Part shown: positions 7,832 to 17,418 of the stretch, in pieces
Position numbering within the stretch: the first letter of the stretch is position 1
How the letters are laid out: the number at the start of each line of letters is the position of its first letter
Translations under genes and position numbers: made by a program
The notes under the pieces: model-generated
Databases searched by the model: none
What the model was told of the DNA's origin: nothing
The model's input: only the letters and a program-made list of their open reading frames with translations
Source of the DNA: a virus
DNA: 29,772 nucleotides
Reading direction: 5' to 3' (one strand)
IMG/VR virus record: IMGVR_UViG_3300042542_002054
Location: 1-29,772 of that record

Positions 7832-10800
7832 TTCATTTCATTATTACTTTTCTTTTATTCTTTTTAACTTGCGATTCTGCTTACGCAGGTGGATTTATTG
7901 CTGCCGCAGTTGGATTGTCAGGCTGGGCTGCAACTGTCGTTGGTTTTGCAATCAATATGGTTGCTTCCTCAATTGTATCTTCCATCTTTGCACCTAAACC
8001 CCCAAGCGCTGGTAATTTTGATCAAGGCACACAAAAGAATCCTGGCAGTCGCCAACAACTTCCACCTGCTGGCGATAACAAATTACCAGTTGTTTATGGT
8101 CAAGCCTATCTTGGCGGTCTTATTACTGATATGTCAATTAGTAATGACAATCAAAATATCTATTGGGTTATGTCTTTATGCGAAGTAACAAACACAGAAG
8201 CAGGCGGAATACCTGATGTTATTACTTTTGGCGATGTTTATTGGGGTGGCAAAAAATGTATATTTAGCACTACTGCTGGCGAAACTTATAAAGTAACTGG
8301 CTTGCTTGATGAATCAACAAACGAAACACAAGATATTAGTGGCAACATGGATATTTATTTATACAACAATGGATCAGCAAGCCCAACCAATAGCTCTATA
8401 GATGCTAGAACTGTTATGCAAACTTCAGGTTTAGTTTATACATGGGATAGCCAAAAGCTAATGACTAATACTGCGTTTGCTATTGTGCATCTTAAATACA
8501 ATGCAGATAGAGCTTTAACTGCTTTACAATCCACTCGTTTCCAAGTAACTAATGCTAGAAAAGCTCCAGGCGATTGTTTCCTAGATTATTTTACAAGCAC
8601 AAGATATGGTGCTGCTATACCTGTAGCCAATATAAATACAACATCTTTAACTGCTCTTAATACTTATTCTAACGCTTCATTTACATACATTAATTATTCA
8701 GGCGGAACATCAACACAAGCTCGCTTTCAATTTAATGGTGAGTTAGATACTAATCAAAAAATTATGCAAAACATACAAACAATGGCTGATGCTTGCGATT
8801 GTTTAGTAAAATACAATGAAATTACTGGCCAATGGGGCGTTATTGTTCAATCGCCATCTTACACAGTAGCTATGGCTTTAAGCGATACTAATATTATTTC
8901 GCCTATACAAGTAACACCTATTGATTTATCTAATTCATTTAATGTCATTGAAGTTAAGTTTCCTGATAGCACAGAAAAAGATACATTTAATTCTGCAACA
9001 TTTAATTTGGCTACAATTGCGCCTGAATTATTATTCCCTAACGAACCAGTCAATAAACAATCCGTAAATCTATACTTAACAAACAATTCTGTAACGGCTC
9101 AATATTTAGCTAATAGAATGTTAGAAGCGGCAAGAGAAGATTTGAATGTCATATTAGAAATTGGCTATGCGGGGCTTCAATTAGAAGCAGGCGACATTGT
9201 AACTATTACCAATACAAATTATGGATGGGTAGCTAAATTATTTAGAATTACAAAAGTCGTAGAAAAAATAGCAGACACAGGCGAAATAACTGCTGAATTA
9301 ACTTTAATGGAATTTAACCCTACTGTTTATGATGATGTAAATATAACGCAATTTACACCTGCACCTAATACTGGCATTGGTTCACCAACTATATTTGGCA
9401 CTATTCCAGCGCCTGTTATTGTTAATCCTTATCCTTCTATTACTAACCCAGCTTTTAGTGTTCGAGTAACTTCATCTAGCGCTGGTATTACACAATATGC
9501 AGAGGTATGGTATTCAGCTTATGCTATTCCTACCGCATCTCAATATATATTTGCAGGCGTAACAGAGGTGCAATCTAACGGAAACCCTTACGGAATAAAT
9601 ACTGTATTGCCTGATGTTCAATTATTTAACATACCTGCTGGCGATTGGTATTTCTTTAGTCGTATGGTTAATAGTTTAGCTACAAGCGATTTTAGCCCCG
9701 CTTCTAGTGTATTTGTATGGCGACCAACCACATTTCAATATACAGATAGATATGTAGCCGTAGCTTATGCAGACGATATAAATGGTTCTACTAATTTTAG
9801 TTTTGACCCTGCTAACAGACTTTACTATGGTTTATGTAATCAAAGTGGCGTAACTGCACCTAGCACCGCATCTTCGTATAAATGGTATTTAGCAGACCCA
9901 GCTTTTGGCACTAATAAATATCTAGCTTATACAAACAGAACAGGTCGTAAGTTTAGTTTTGATACAGACTTTGCAGGTTACGCTGCGGGAACTGCTGCAT
10001 TCGTTCCTACAACTACGGCTCAATTTGATTTTAGAATATGGTCAGCTTTACCTAATGGCGAAAATATTATTGATCTTGATCAATCAACAGGTCAAACAAT
10101 TAAAACAGGAACGACTACCACAAGCACAGGGCAAGTAAAAATTGTTAATACTAACGATGGTCAGGTTGTAGCTTCTTTAGATCAATTCCTAGATTTTGGC
10201 GGACCTACTACATTTACCACTACGCCATCTTCAATTACTGTTGATATTTATGGTCGAGTAGTAGGCTTTTCAACACCTGATAGTTTTTTTATGACTATTG
10301 ACAATTTTGTAGCTACTTCAGGGCAGACTGTGTTTAGCGTAACTAGAAATGCTAATTATATAATTGGTCAATGCTTGGTATTTCAAAATGGTTTATTGTT
10401 AGATGAAGCTGATTATACAGACGCGGCATCAAGTGTTACATTAACAACTGGAGCTGGATTAAACGACAATATAAACATTATTTCTATGAGAGCTATATCA
10501 ACTAATATTTTTTATAACAATACTCATCTTAATGTTTTAAGTGTAGCTGGCGCAGTCGTTACTTGGAATGGCGCAAATATGCCATATCAATTAATAGATG
10601 TGGGTAGCGTTATAACTTTCGCTAATACAGGAAGCCCAACTCAATATACTGTATCTAGTGTTAATTATGCAACGCAACAAATAACATTTACCACTACTGT
10701 GACTAGCGTTTCAGCAGGTGCTGGTATATATGAATATAGAGCAGCAAACTCTAGCTATAGGGCATTTAGCAGATATGAAGCTACATTAACTAGCCAATCA

Positions 10801-11199
10801 AGCTACGAACCTACAGATTGGGATTTCCAATCAGGTTACGAACTTCCGTTTATGAATGGTGCAGTTTTATCAGATCAAGATTATGATATTACTGGCAATG
10901 AAATTAATCATTTTCCTAACATAACTTCAGGAAGATTGACTATAATACAATTTAGCGCAAATAATTTAACTACCCCTACTGGAACTCCAGTAAATGTGGT
11001 AACATATTCCGTAGCAAATCAAACAGGGTATGCTTTTATATTTACTGCTGGGTCTTTAAGTGTATATGCAAACGGAGCAAGATTGGTGGATGTTATTGAT
11101 TATACAACGGCTACAAATAGCTACACTTTAACTACCGCATATACAAATAGCGGAACGATTTTACAACAACAATCATTCGCACGAGCTGGAAGTGCATAA
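7828..11199 (+). CDS. Tail tip / host specificity protein (J-like), central fibre
   Basis: 1123 aa. The N-terminus (MIHFIITFLLFFLTCDSAYAGG) reads like a signal peptide with an A-Y-A cleavage site, followed by a second hydrophobic stretch (GWAATVVGFAINMVASSIVSSIF) and a Pro-rich linker. Then comes the tail-tip core: KLPVVYGQAYLGGLITDM (about 88-105), NQKIMQNIQTMADACDCLVKYNE (about 309-331) and LEAGDIVTITNTNYGW (about 450-465), features shared with phage tail-tip proteins of the Phage-tail_3/gpJ type. After about residue 520 it becomes fibronectin-like and beta-rich, with two related beta-sandwich segments near 820-890 and 1040-1123 built around 'VF.NG.LL...DYT......TL'. This protein likely forms the tail-tip hub and central fibre and recognises the host surface. 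Confidence 0.85.
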   Translation: MIHFIITFLLFFLTCDSAYAGGFIAAAVGLSGWAATVVGFAINMVASSIVSSIFAPKPPSAGNFDQGTQKNPGSRQQLPPAGDNKLPVVYGQAYLGGLITDMSISNDNQNIYWVMSLCEVTNTEAGGIPDVITFGDVYWGGKKCIFSTTAGETYKVTGLLDESTNETQDISGNMDIYLYNNGSASPTNSSIDARTVMQTSGLVYTWDSQKLMTNTAFAIVHLKYNADRALTALQSTRFQVTNARKAPGDCFLDYFTSTRYGAAIPVANINTTSLTALNTYSNASFTYINYSGGTSTQARFQFNGELDTNQKIMQNIQTMADACDCLVKYNEITGQWGVIVQSPSYTVAMALSDTNIISPIQVTPIDLSNSFNVIEVKFPDSTEKDTFNSATFNLATIAPELLFPNEPVNKQSVNLYLTNNSVTAQYLANRMLEAAREDLNVILEIGYAGLQLEAGDIVTITNTNYGWVAKLFRITKVVEKIADTGEITAELTLMEFNPTVYDDVNITQFTPAPNTGIGSPTIFGTIPAPVIVNPYPSITNPAFSVRVTSSSAGITQYAEVWYSAYAIPTASQYIFAGVTEVQSNGNPYGINTVLPDVQLFNIPAGDWYFFSRMVNSLATSDFSPASSVFVWRPTTFQYTDRYVAVAYADDINGSTNFSFDPANRLYYGLCNQSGVTAPSTASSYKWYLADPAFGTNKYLAYTNRTGRKFSFDTDFAGYAAGTAAFVPTTTAQFDFRIWSALPNGENIIDLDQSTGQTIKTGTTTTSTGQVKIVNTNDGQVVASLDQFLDFGGPTTFTTTPSSITVDIYGRVVGFSTPDSFFMTIDNFVATSGQTVFSVTRNANYIIGQCLVFQNGLLLDEADYTDAASSVTLTTGAGLNDNINIISMRAISTNIFYNNTHLNVLSVAGAVVTWNGANMPYQLIDVGSVITFANTGSPTQYTVSSVNYATQQITFTTTVTSVSAGAGIYEYRAANSSYRAFSRYEATLTSQSSYEPTDWDFQSGYELPFMNGAVLSDQDYDITGNEINHFPNITSGRLTIIQFSANNLTTPTGTPVNVVTYSVANQTGYAFIFTAGSLSVYANGARLVDVIDYTTATNSYTLTTAYTNSGTILQQQSFARAGSA

Positions 11200-11208
11200 G
11201 GGGAAAAA

Positions 11209-11790
11209 ATGAGTAATGCTTTTAATTTAAGTCAATTAGCAAATTTTGTGGATTCATCAGGCAAGCTAAATGTGGCTACTGGTTCTACAGGAACTTTGCC
11301 AACCACACAAGGCGGAACTGGTTTAACAACAGTCGGCACTAATGGTCAGGTGTTACAATCTAACGGAACAAGTTTAACTTGGGCAACCCCATCTTCAGGT
11401 GGCGTAACATCACTAAATGGTCAAACAGGTGCGATTACTAATACTGCGGTTGATGCAATTGGTAGTTATGGAATGTTTTACAATGCGGGAAATGCTAATA
11501 CTGCTTATGGCGCAACAGTTGCAGGATCAAGTTTGAGATATAATACTAACGATACTGGTGCAGTAAGTATTCCTACTTATGTTGGAGCTGGTGGAATGGC
11601 GCCTGCTATTTTTCAACAGGCGTATGGAACTAGCAACAACGCTACTTTTCCTGCTGGCGGAAGTTCCGTATCAGGAACTTGGCGCAGAATGCCACATGGA
11701 ACTAGTGGCGCAATATATGTTCAACAAACAGGTGACAAAGGCGCAATTGAAAGAAGATGGGCCCCAGGTTTTTTTGTTAGAATTTCTTAA
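11209..11790 (+). CDS. Short tail fibre protein
   Basis: 193 aa with AGGGGAAAAA-like ribosome binding site. N-terminal helix (FNLSQLANFVDSSGKL) followed by LPTTQGGTGLTTVGTNGQVLQSNGTSLTWATP, a fibre segment shared by many phage tail fibre proteins, and the C-terminal RRMPHGTSGAIYVQQTGDKGAIERRWAPGFFVRIS, which looks like a receptor-binding tip. It lies directly after the tail-tip gene and is a likely partner that forms trimers at the side or tip of the tail. The receptor is unknown. Confidence 0.75.
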   Translation: MSNAFNLSQLANFVDSSGKLNVATGSTGTLPTTQGGTGLTTVGTNGQVLQSNGTSLTWATPSSGGVTSLNGQTGAITNTAVDAIGSYGMFYNAGNANTAYGATVAGSSLRYNTNDTGAVSIPTYVGAGGMAPAIFQQAYGTSNNATFPAGGSSVSGTWRRMPHGTSGAIYVQQTGDKGAIERRWAPGFFVRIS

Positions 11791-11799
11791 AGGAAAATT

Positions 11800-12141
11800 A
11801 TGTTTACAATAGAACACGCAAAAGACTTAAAGTGGGATAACGCAGAACATACAAGTTTTACTTGTGTTGTTAAATATGCAGAATTTAATGAAGAACATCC
11901 TTCAGGAATAAACGCAACAGACCCTTATGCTCATATACAAGAATTATGGGCTAAAGGTAATGCGGGTGTTTATGGTGAAATTGAAGAATATGTAGCTCCT
12001 ATTGTTGTGGATACAGTTATTCCTAGCACAACATTGACAGAGCCTACATTGACGCCTGTATTAAGTCGTCAAGAATTATCAGATAAAATTGCACAATTAG
12101 AAACAATTATTCAACAATTAGCAAACGATAAGGGAATATAA
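11800..12141 (+). CDS. Virion-associated/fibre-linked protein, unknown function
   Basis: 113 aa, ribosome binding site AAAGGAAAATT. N-terminal domain (MFTIEHAKDLKWDNAEHTSFTCVVKYAEFNEEHPSG) is an alpha-beta unit that I associate with proteins following tail fibre genes in environmental phages. The C-terminal 35 residues (LSRQELSDKIAQLETIIQQL) form a short coiled coil that could trimerise or bind a fibre. Sits between the fibre gene and the cupin gene. Possibly a fibre assembly factor; no direct evidence. Confidence 0.6.
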   Translation: MFTIEHAKDLKWDNAEHTSFTCVVKYAEFNEEHPSGINATDPYAHIQELWAKGNAGVYGEIEEYVAPIVVDTVIPSTTLTEPTLTPVLSRQELSDKIAQLETIIQQLANDKGI

Positions 12142-12143
12142 TA

Positions 12144-12518
12144 ATGGCTTGCCCTGATCCAAAATTTAGTATTGTTGCAAACACATGGGTTAAACAAATG
12201 CACTTTGCAAAAGCGGGTGATGTTAATGAAGGTCACAAACATACATTTGACCATCAAACTTTGTTAGCAAAAGGTAGTGTTAAAATTAAAGTAAATGGTC
12301 AAGAAACAAATTTTGTAGCTCCTCATATTATTTTTATAGGCGCAGGTCATGAACATGAAATGGTTGCTCTTGAAGATAATACTATTGTTTATTGTATTCA
12401 TGCTTTAAGAGATGGAGATCAAGTTGAAGATATAATCGACCCTAGAGATGTTCCTAACGGAGTAGCTCCTTTAGTGCAAGGTGACGAAAGAAAATTAATA
12501 CCTGCTCATTTAGTATAA
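12144..12518 (+). CDS. Cupin-fold protein
   Basis: 124 aa. The cupin motif 1 is seen at H31-K-H33-x3-H37 (EGHKHTFDHQTLLAKGSVKIKVNG), and motif 2 at FIGAGHEHEM with H69 and H71. The G-S-V-K-I-K-V-N-G loop between them is the usual hairpin of the barrel. Two His clusters suggest that it binds a metal, but the usual Glu of motif 1 is not obvious. Phage cupins next to fibre genes have no settled function. The neighbour is a 2OG-Fe(II) oxygenase, itself a double-stranded beta-helix enzyme, starting directly after its stop (TAA-ATG). An enzymatic or fibre-accessory role is possible. Confidence 0.65.
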   Translation: MACPDPKFSIVANTWVKQMHFAKAGDVNEGHKHTFDHQTLLAKGSVKIKVNGQETNFVAPHIIFIGAGHEHEMVALEDNTIVYCIHALRDGDQVEDIIDPRDVPNGVAPLVQGDERKLIPAHLV

Positions 12519-13094
12519 ATGAAAATAGTTAATGTTGTTCCTAATTATTTAGATAGCGATAAATGTGAATTATTAAATGCTTGGGTAAGGGGTAATATAG
12601 CCAAAGGTAATATTGAACATGGAATTACAGGTAATTGTCATACAAAAAAAACATATACTACGCCATTTAGATATACAACAAGGTTATCAGAAAATTATGA
12701 ATACCCACAATTAGTTAGAGATATTCATAAGCAAATAGAAACAGAATTTAATTTAACTAAATGGTCAGAACCTAAACATACTCATGGCAAAGATGGTGTT
12801 GTAGTAAGTGCCACAATGCCTGATGGCGATGTTTATAAACATATAGACCCATTAGATTTAGACGGAACAAAGCATACTTTAAGATGCAACATACTTACAT
12901 CTGAAACTAAAGGTGGTTTAATTTGGGTTAATGGTGAATCGTATCAACTTAAAAAAGGTGATATGATGCAGTATCTAGTATCCAAATACGAACATTCAGT
13001 AGAAAAAGTTATTGGTCAAGATGGTGATTTAAGAATTATGTGGATGTTTGGTTGGTATGTAGATGCTGACGAATGGGAAGCAAGTATTCAATAA
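12519..13094 (+). CDS. 2-oxoglutarate/Fe(II)-dependent oxygenase (prolyl-hydroxylase-like)
   Basis: 191 aa, abutting the cupin stop codon. Fe(II)-binding residues look complete: H108-x-D110 (VYKHIDPLDLDG) and distal H159 (SKYEHSVEKVI), with R172 (DLRIMWMFGW) placed as the 2-oxoglutarate-binding Arg. The strand GGLIWVNGESYQLKKGDMMQY between them is standard for the double-stranded beta helix. This is the architecture of the P4Hc/PhyH-type hydroxylases; substrate cannot be read from sequence. It stands 550 bases upstream of a collagen-like fibre gene full of Gly-Pro-Thr, so prolyl (or another) hydroxylation of that fibre is an attractive inference. Other options are nucleic acid or carbohydrate hydroxylation. 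Confidence 0.75.
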   Translation: MKIVNVVPNYLDSDKCELLNAWVRGNIAKGNIEHGITGNCHTKKTYTTPFRYTTRLSENYEYPQLVRDIHKQIETEFNLTKWSEPKHTHGKDGVVVSATMPDGDVYKHIDPLDLDGTKHTLRCNILTSETKGGLIWVNGESYQLKKGDMMQYLVSKYEHSVEKVIGQDGDLRIMWMFGWYVDADEWEASIQ

Positions 13095-13116
13095 TATAAG
13101 ACATAATTTCCGCCTT

Positions 13117-13137
13117 GCGTCAGAAAGATGCTGGCGT
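13117..13137 (+). other. Small hairpin in the tail fibre intergenic gap
   Basis: Sequence GCGTCAG-AAAGATG-CTGGCGT can fold into a 7-bp stem (two G-U pairs in RNA). It lies in a 66-base gap (13095-13160), one of the few gaps in the late module, before the baseplate-like gene. There is no T run after it, so it is unlikely to be a full terminator. Confidence 0.3.
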
Positions 13138-13160
13138 CATTTACCTAGTTAGGAAAAATT

Positions 13161-13643
13161 ATGGCAATCTTTAATAAGAATACACTTACACAAGTAAGTG
13201 GATTCAGTAATCAAATTATAGCTGGCGAGTTAGTATATAACCAATCAACATATTGGAATCTATCCCTAGAAAACATTTTAGGATCACCAACTACATTAAC
13301 GGGCGCAACAATAAACGCTCAAATTATTCGCAGACAATTATCCAATGTAAGAGATAGCCGTTATGGTCTTACTTTTGACATTGCCGATTATACGCCGCCC
13401 CCTTCCGCAATACCTTTAACTATTACAAACCGAGATGATGCACAAGGTTTATTTACGCTTGTGATTGACGATAATGCTTGGGGTTTAATTGCAAGTGACC
13501 CACAGTTAGACATTAACGCAGAAAATTGCGTAGGTTTTAGTGGTAGAATCAAGATTTCATATCCTGCAAGCGGATCAACGCCTGCAAACGATTTAATTAT
13601 TTTTCTTTTATTTTTAGTCAGATCAGACGGGGTGGTAAATTAA
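13161..13643 (+). CDS. Baseplate/fibre-anchor-like beta protein (BppU-N-like)
   Basis: 160 aa with AGGAAAAATT before ATG. All-beta with [37 protein letters not shown], a pattern like the N-terminal domain of baseplate upper proteins (immunoglobulin-like domain that docks fibres). The C-terminal [30 protein letters not shown] is also strand-rich, and the final FLLFLV strand is hydrophobic. It stops two bases before the collagen-like fibre starts, so the two are probably coexpressed and the protein may anchor the fibre. Identification is by resemblance only. Confidence 0.5.
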   Translation: MAIFNKNTLTQVSGFSNQIIAGELVYNQSTYWNLSLENILGSPTTLTGATINAQIIRRQLSNVRDSRYGLTFDIADYTPPPSAIPLTITNRDDAQGLFTLVIDDNAWGLIASDPQLDINAENCVGFSGRIKISYPASGSTPANDLIIFLLFLVRSDGVVN

Positions 13644-13644
13644 T

Positions 13645-16173
13645 ATGGCTTCCGAAATTACATTAATAGTTGATAAAGGTATTATTGGACCAACTGGTCC
13701 AGCAGGTGCTTCAGGCAGTAATGGTCCAACAGGGCCAACGGGAACTGCTGGCGTTTCAATTACAGGTCCAACGGGAGCAACTGGTCCTACTGGCGCAGCT
13801 TCTTCTATACCAGGTCCTACAGGTCCAAGTGGCACAGGCCCAACAGGCGCAACTGGACCGACAGGACCACAAGGCGCAATTGGACCAACAGGGTCACAAG
13901 GTGTTCAAGGATTACAAGGCGTTCAAGGAAATGCTGGCCCAACTGGGCCGACAGGAAATGTTGGAGCAACAGGATCAATAGGCGCAACAGGCCCAACAGG
14001 GGCTGCTTCTACAATAGCAGGACCAACTGGACCTAGCGGAACTGGACCTACTGGCGCTCAAGGTAATAATGGTCCAACAGGCCCTCAAGGAATTCAAGGG
14101 ATACAAGGTGATGTAGGTCCAACTGGCTCTGCTGGGTTAAACGGACCAACAGGATCACAAGGTGCAATAGGAGCTACTGGACCAACGGGCGCACAAGGTA
14201 ATGTTGGCGCAACAGGTCCACAAGGGATACAAGGCGAACAAGGTGTTCAAGGCAATGTAGGTCCTACTGGCGCTCAAGGAAATTCAATAACAGGTCCTAC
14301 AGGTCCTACAGGGGCAGCATCTACTATTGCTGGTCCTACAGGCGCGGCAGGAACAAATGGAAGCGTAGGGCCAACAGGACCTACTGGCGCTGAAGGTGCA
14401 GCATCTACTATTGCTGGTCCTACTGGTCCTCAAGGCATTCAAGGCATACAGGGCATTCAAGGCGATATTGGCCCTACAGGTCCAACAGGAAGTATTGGCA
14501 ATACAGGACCAACTGGAGCAGCATCAACTGTTCAAGGGCCAACAGGACCAACAGGAAGTAATGGTGAAACTGGACCTACAGGTGCAAACGGAAATGTTGG
14601 AGCTAATGGACCTACTGGACCAACAGGAAGTAATGGCGCAGTAGGAGCTACAGGACCTACAGGCGCTCAAGGTGCTGATGGCGTATCATCAAGCTATTAT
14701 CAATATCAAGCTGATACAAGTCAAACGAGCGGAACTCCAACAAGCGGTCATGTTTATTGGAATAATGCAACTCAAACTTCGGCAACAAATCTTACATTTA
14801 GTCATTTAACATCTAATGGTGTTGATGTTGATGTGTTTTTAGGTATCTTAAAAACAAATGATGTTCTTATTTTACAAGATGAAAGCAACTCTGCAAATTA
14901 TCAAAAATGGTTAGTTATAGGAACTCCAACAATTGTTGCTAATACTTCTATTACTGTTCCTGTATCTTTAACTACTTCCGAAGGAACAGGAACAACTGGC
15001 TATGCAAATAACCATAACTTAATTGCTATTATCCAGTCAGTAGGCGTTACAGGACCGACAGGACCACAAGGCGCAATTGGACCAACAGGGTCACAAGGTG
15101 CAGTTGGCCCTACAGGAAGTCAGGGCGAGCAAGGTGTTGTTGGACCTACAGGTCCTCAAGGCATTGTTGGACCAACGGGCGCGCAAGGTGATACAGGGCC
15201 TACAGGATCAGTAGGACCAACAGGACCGACAGGTTCTCAAGGCATACAAGGCAACATTGGACCTACAGGGCCACAAGGCATTCAAGGAATACAAGGTGAA
15301 GTTGGTGCAATAGGACCGACAGGACCTACAGGCACAATAGGAAATACTGGCGTTCAAGGACCTACAGGCCCAACAGGTAATACAGGCGCAGTAGGACCGA
15401 CAGGTAGTCAAGGCGACATTGGAGCTACAGGCCCAACGGGTTCTATTGGAGCAGTAGGGCCAACTGGACCACAAGGCATACAAGGAATTCAAGGTATTCA
15501 AGGTGAAGTAGGACCAACTGGCCCACAAGGAATACAAGGGGATGTAGGCCCAACTGGACCAACGGGAACTGCTGGTTCAAATGGAAGTGTTGGACCAACA
15601 GGACCTACGGGAGCGCAAGGTATTCAAGGTATTCAAGGTGTGCAAGGTGATATTGGCCCTACAGGACCTACAGGAAGTCAAGGAAATGTAGGAGCGGGTG
15701 GACCAACTGGCCCAACTGGATCAACTGGAGCTGCTTCTACAGTTGCTGGCCCAACAGGACCTACAGGAAGCACAGGCGATACGGGAGCTGGCGGACCGAC
15801 AGGACCACAAGGCATACAAGGAATTCAAGGTATTCAAGGTAATAATGGACCGACAGGACCGACAGGAAATGCTGGAAGCACAGGTGCAGTAGGACCTACA
15901 GGCCCAACTGGAAGTAATGGAAGTAACGGACCTACAGGACCTACAGGAACTAGCGGATCAACTTTATTTACTTACGATCAATTTACTGCAACTGCCGCAC
16001 AAACTACATTTACAACATCTCAAACTTATGTTTCAGGTAAGATAAGTGTATATTTGCAAGGTGTTTTAATGAGAAACGGATCGGATGTGACTGTAACAAG
16101 CGGAACATCTATTGTATTTGCAACAGGATTATCGGCGGGGCAATTAGTGGATGCAGCATATCCAAAAGTATAA
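13645..16173 (+). CDS. Collagen-like tail fibre with Gly-Pro-Thr repeats
   Basis: 842 aa. A short N-terminal cap ([17 protein letters not shown]) is followed by Gly-X-Y repeats, with Gly-Pro-Thr dominant, also GIQ-GIQ and GAQ, from about residue 15 to 347. Then comes a globular domain of about 120 residues (348-466), a second Gly-X-Y run (about 467-770) and a C-terminal beta domain ([20 protein letters not shown] to the end). The two triplet runs have a few breaks ([18 protein letters not shown]), which add flexible joints. This is a triple-helical, trimeric phage fibre. The repeats are also DNA repeats (see findings). The GPT triplet with Thr at Y is the sort that carries O-glycans in bacterial exosporium collagens, and a glycosyltransferase gene follows after 20 bases. 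Confidence 0.9.
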   Translation: MASEITLIVDKGIIGPTGPAGASGSNGPTGPTGTAGVSITGPTGATGPTGAASSIPGPTGPSGTGPTGATGPTGPQGAIGPTGSQGVQGLQGVQGNAGPTGPTGNVGATGSIGATGPTGAASTIAGPTGPSGTGPTGAQGNNGPTGPQGIQGIQGDVGPTGSAGLNGPTGSQGAIGATGPTGAQGNVGATGPQGIQGEQGVQGNVGPTGAQGNSITGPTGPTGAASTIAGPTGAAGTNGSVGPTGPTGAEGAASTIAGPTGPQGIQGIQGIQGDIGPTGPTGSIGNTGPTGAASTVQGPTGPTGSNGETGPTGANGNVGANGPTGPTGSNGAVGATGPTGAQGADGVSSSYYQYQADTSQTSGTPTSGHVYWNNATQTSATNLTFSHLTSNGVDVDVFLGILKTNDVLILQDESNSANYQKWLVIGTPTIVANTSITVPVSLTTSEGTGTTGYANNHNLIAIIQSVGVTGPTGPQGAIGPTGSQGAVGPTGSQGEQGVVGPTGPQGIVGPTGAQGDTGPTGSVGPTGPTGSQGIQGNIGPTGPQGIQGIQGEVGAIGPTGPTGTIGNTGVQGPTGPTGNTGAVGPTGSQGDIGATGPTGSIGAVGPTGPQGIQGIQGIQGEVGPTGPQGIQGDVGPTGPTGTAGSNGSVGPTGPTGAQGIQGIQGVQGDIGPTGPTGSQGNVGAGGPTGPTGSTGAASTVAGPTGPTGSTGDTGAGGPTGPQGIQGIQGIQGNNGPTGPTGNAGSTGAVGPTGPTGSNGSNGPTGPTGTSGSTLFTYDQFTATAAQTTFTTSQTYVSGKISVYLQGVLMRNGSDVTVTSGTSIVFATGLSAGQLVDAAYPKV
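13855..15100 (+). repeat. Exact 49-bp direct repeat pair in the collagen gene
   Basis: The 49 bases at 13855-13903 and 15052-15100 are identical, beginning GGACCGACAGG and ending ACAAGGTG. They lie on either side of the globular domain in the fibre gene and in the same reading frame: offset 1197 bases = 399 codons. Homologous exchange would delete about 400 residues in frame. Many shorter repeats are also present. Confidence 0.75.
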
Positions 16174-16193
16174 TTAACAATAAAGGATAAGAT

Positions 16194-17240
16194 ATGAAAA
16201 TAGCGGTATATGCTATAAGCAAAAATGAAGAACAATTTGTAAAAAGATTCTGTGAATCAGCTAAAGATGCAGATTTAATTCTTATAGCTGACACAGGATC
16301 AACAGACAATACTGTTCAATTATCTAAAGACTTTGGCGCTACTGTTTATGATATAGCAATTACACCCTGGCGATTTGATAAAGCTCGCGATGCAGCATTA
16401 GCACTTATTCCTAAAGATTATGATATTTGTATATCACTTGATCTTGATGAAGAACTGCAACCAGGTTGGCGCGAAGAAATAGAACGAGTATGGAAAGATG
16501 ATACAACTCGATTAAGATACAAGTTTGATTGGGGTCAAGGTATTGCTTTCTATTACGAAAAAATTCATGCTAGACATGGTTATCATTGGCATCATCCTTG
16601 CCATGAATATCCAGTAGCAGATAAAAGAATTACAGAGGTATGGGCGCAAACAGATATGCTGCTTGTAATCCATAAACCTGATCCAAGTAAATCAAGAGGA
16701 CAATACCTTGATTTATTATTATTGGCGGTTACTGAAGACCCTAGATGCCCTAGAAATGCTTTTTATTATGCAAGGGAATTAACCTTTTATAGTAAATGGC
16801 TTGATGCAGTAGCGGCTTTAAACAAGTATTTAGATATGCCTGAAGCTACTTGGCCTAATGAAAGATGTTATGCCATGAGATTGTTAGGTAAATGCTATGA
16901 CGCATTAGGTCAGAATGGCATTGAATGGTTTAAGAAAGCTTGTAAAGAAGCGCCTAATACTCGCGAACCTTATATTGAATTAGCTGAATCATATATGGCT
17001 AAAAATATGTGGCGCGAATGTTATGAAGCTGCATTAAAAGCATTAGACATTAAAGACAAAGCTTTAGTTTATACAATGCGACCTGATGTATGGGGTGCAT
17101 TACCGCATGATCTTATTGCTTTATCTGCATATTATTTAGATATGAAGTGTGAAGCGCAACATCATGGTGAAATTGCAGTAGAATTAGAACCTAACAATGA
17201 AAGGCTAAAAACCAATCTTGAGTTCTATAGAAACGATTGA
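16194..17240 (+). CDS. Family 2 glycosyltransferase with TPR-like C-terminus
   Basis: 348 aa, AAGGATAAGAT ribosome binding site. The GT-A fold start MKIAVYAISKNEEQFVKRFC and the nucleotide-binding ILIADTGSTDNTVQL (about 29-43) are followed by the metal-binding D-L-D at residues 83-85 in CISLDLDEEL. Later ARHGYHWHHPCHEYPV matches the acceptor loop of tail-linked GT2 proteins. The C-terminal half (from about residue 200) is a helix-repeat region (NERCYAMRLLGKCYDALGQNGIEWFKKACKEAPNTREPYIELAESY) of TPR type, which could bind a protein substrate. Placed 20 bases after the collagen-like fibre gene. Likely acceptors are Thr side chains of the GPT repeats, or lipopolysaccharide/wall glycan of the host, as for other phage glycosyltransferases. 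Confidence 0.85.
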   Translation: MKIAVYAISKNEEQFVKRFCESAKDADLILIADTGSTDNTVQLSKDFGATVYDIAITPWRFDKARDAALALIPKDYDICISLDLDEELQPGWREEIERVWKDDTTRLRYKFDWGQGIAFYYEKIHARHGYHWHHPCHEYPVADKRITEVWAQTDMLLVIHKPDPSKSRGQYLDLLLLAVTEDPRCPRNAFYYARELTFYSKWLDAVAALNKYLDMPEATWPNERCYAMRLLGKCYDALGQNGIEWFKKACKEAPNTREPYIELAESYMAKNMWRECYEAALKALDIKDKALVYTMRPDVWGALPHDLIALSAYYLDMKCEAQHHGEIAVELEPNNERLKTNLEFYRND

Positions 17241-17403
17241 TGACCACTTTGATTTTCTACAAAATAAAACAATCAAAGATATTGGCTCTGATAGTTACGA
17301 TGGTAAAAATTATTTGGTTATTTTACTATCTGATGGTTCTATCTGCTATATATCTTCTAGCGACAGTTTGTTTATGGCTCTCGAGCGCCATCTCATTAAT
17401 TAG
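17218..17403 (+). CDS. Small unknown protein overlapping the glycosyltransferase end
   Basis: 61 aa if started at TTG 17218, which overlaps the last 23 bases of the glycosyltransferase gene; GAAAGG lies 13 bases upstream. No in-frame ATG is available early. The protein has DIGSDSYDGKNYLVILLSDGSICYISS, a beta-hairpin pattern, and no recognised family. The codon use matches that of its neighbours, so I keep it as a real gene of unknown role. Confidence 0.5.
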   Translation: MSSIETIDDHFDFLQNKTIKDIGSDSYDGKNYLVILLSDGSICYISSSDSLFMALERHLIN

Positions 17404-17418
17404 TAGAAAGAAATAGTC

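Noticed and set aside
7889-8188. Leu-rich ORF in another frame of the tail-tip gene
   Set aside because: Out-of-frame shadow of the J-like gene with unnatural composition.
13645-16173. Repeats as CRISPR array or minisatellite, and several other-frame ORFs
   Set aside because: The repeats are Gly-X-Y codons of one long fibre gene with variable period; no fixed repeat-spacer pattern. The other-frame ORFs are Cys/Trp- or Leu/Gln-rich shadows.
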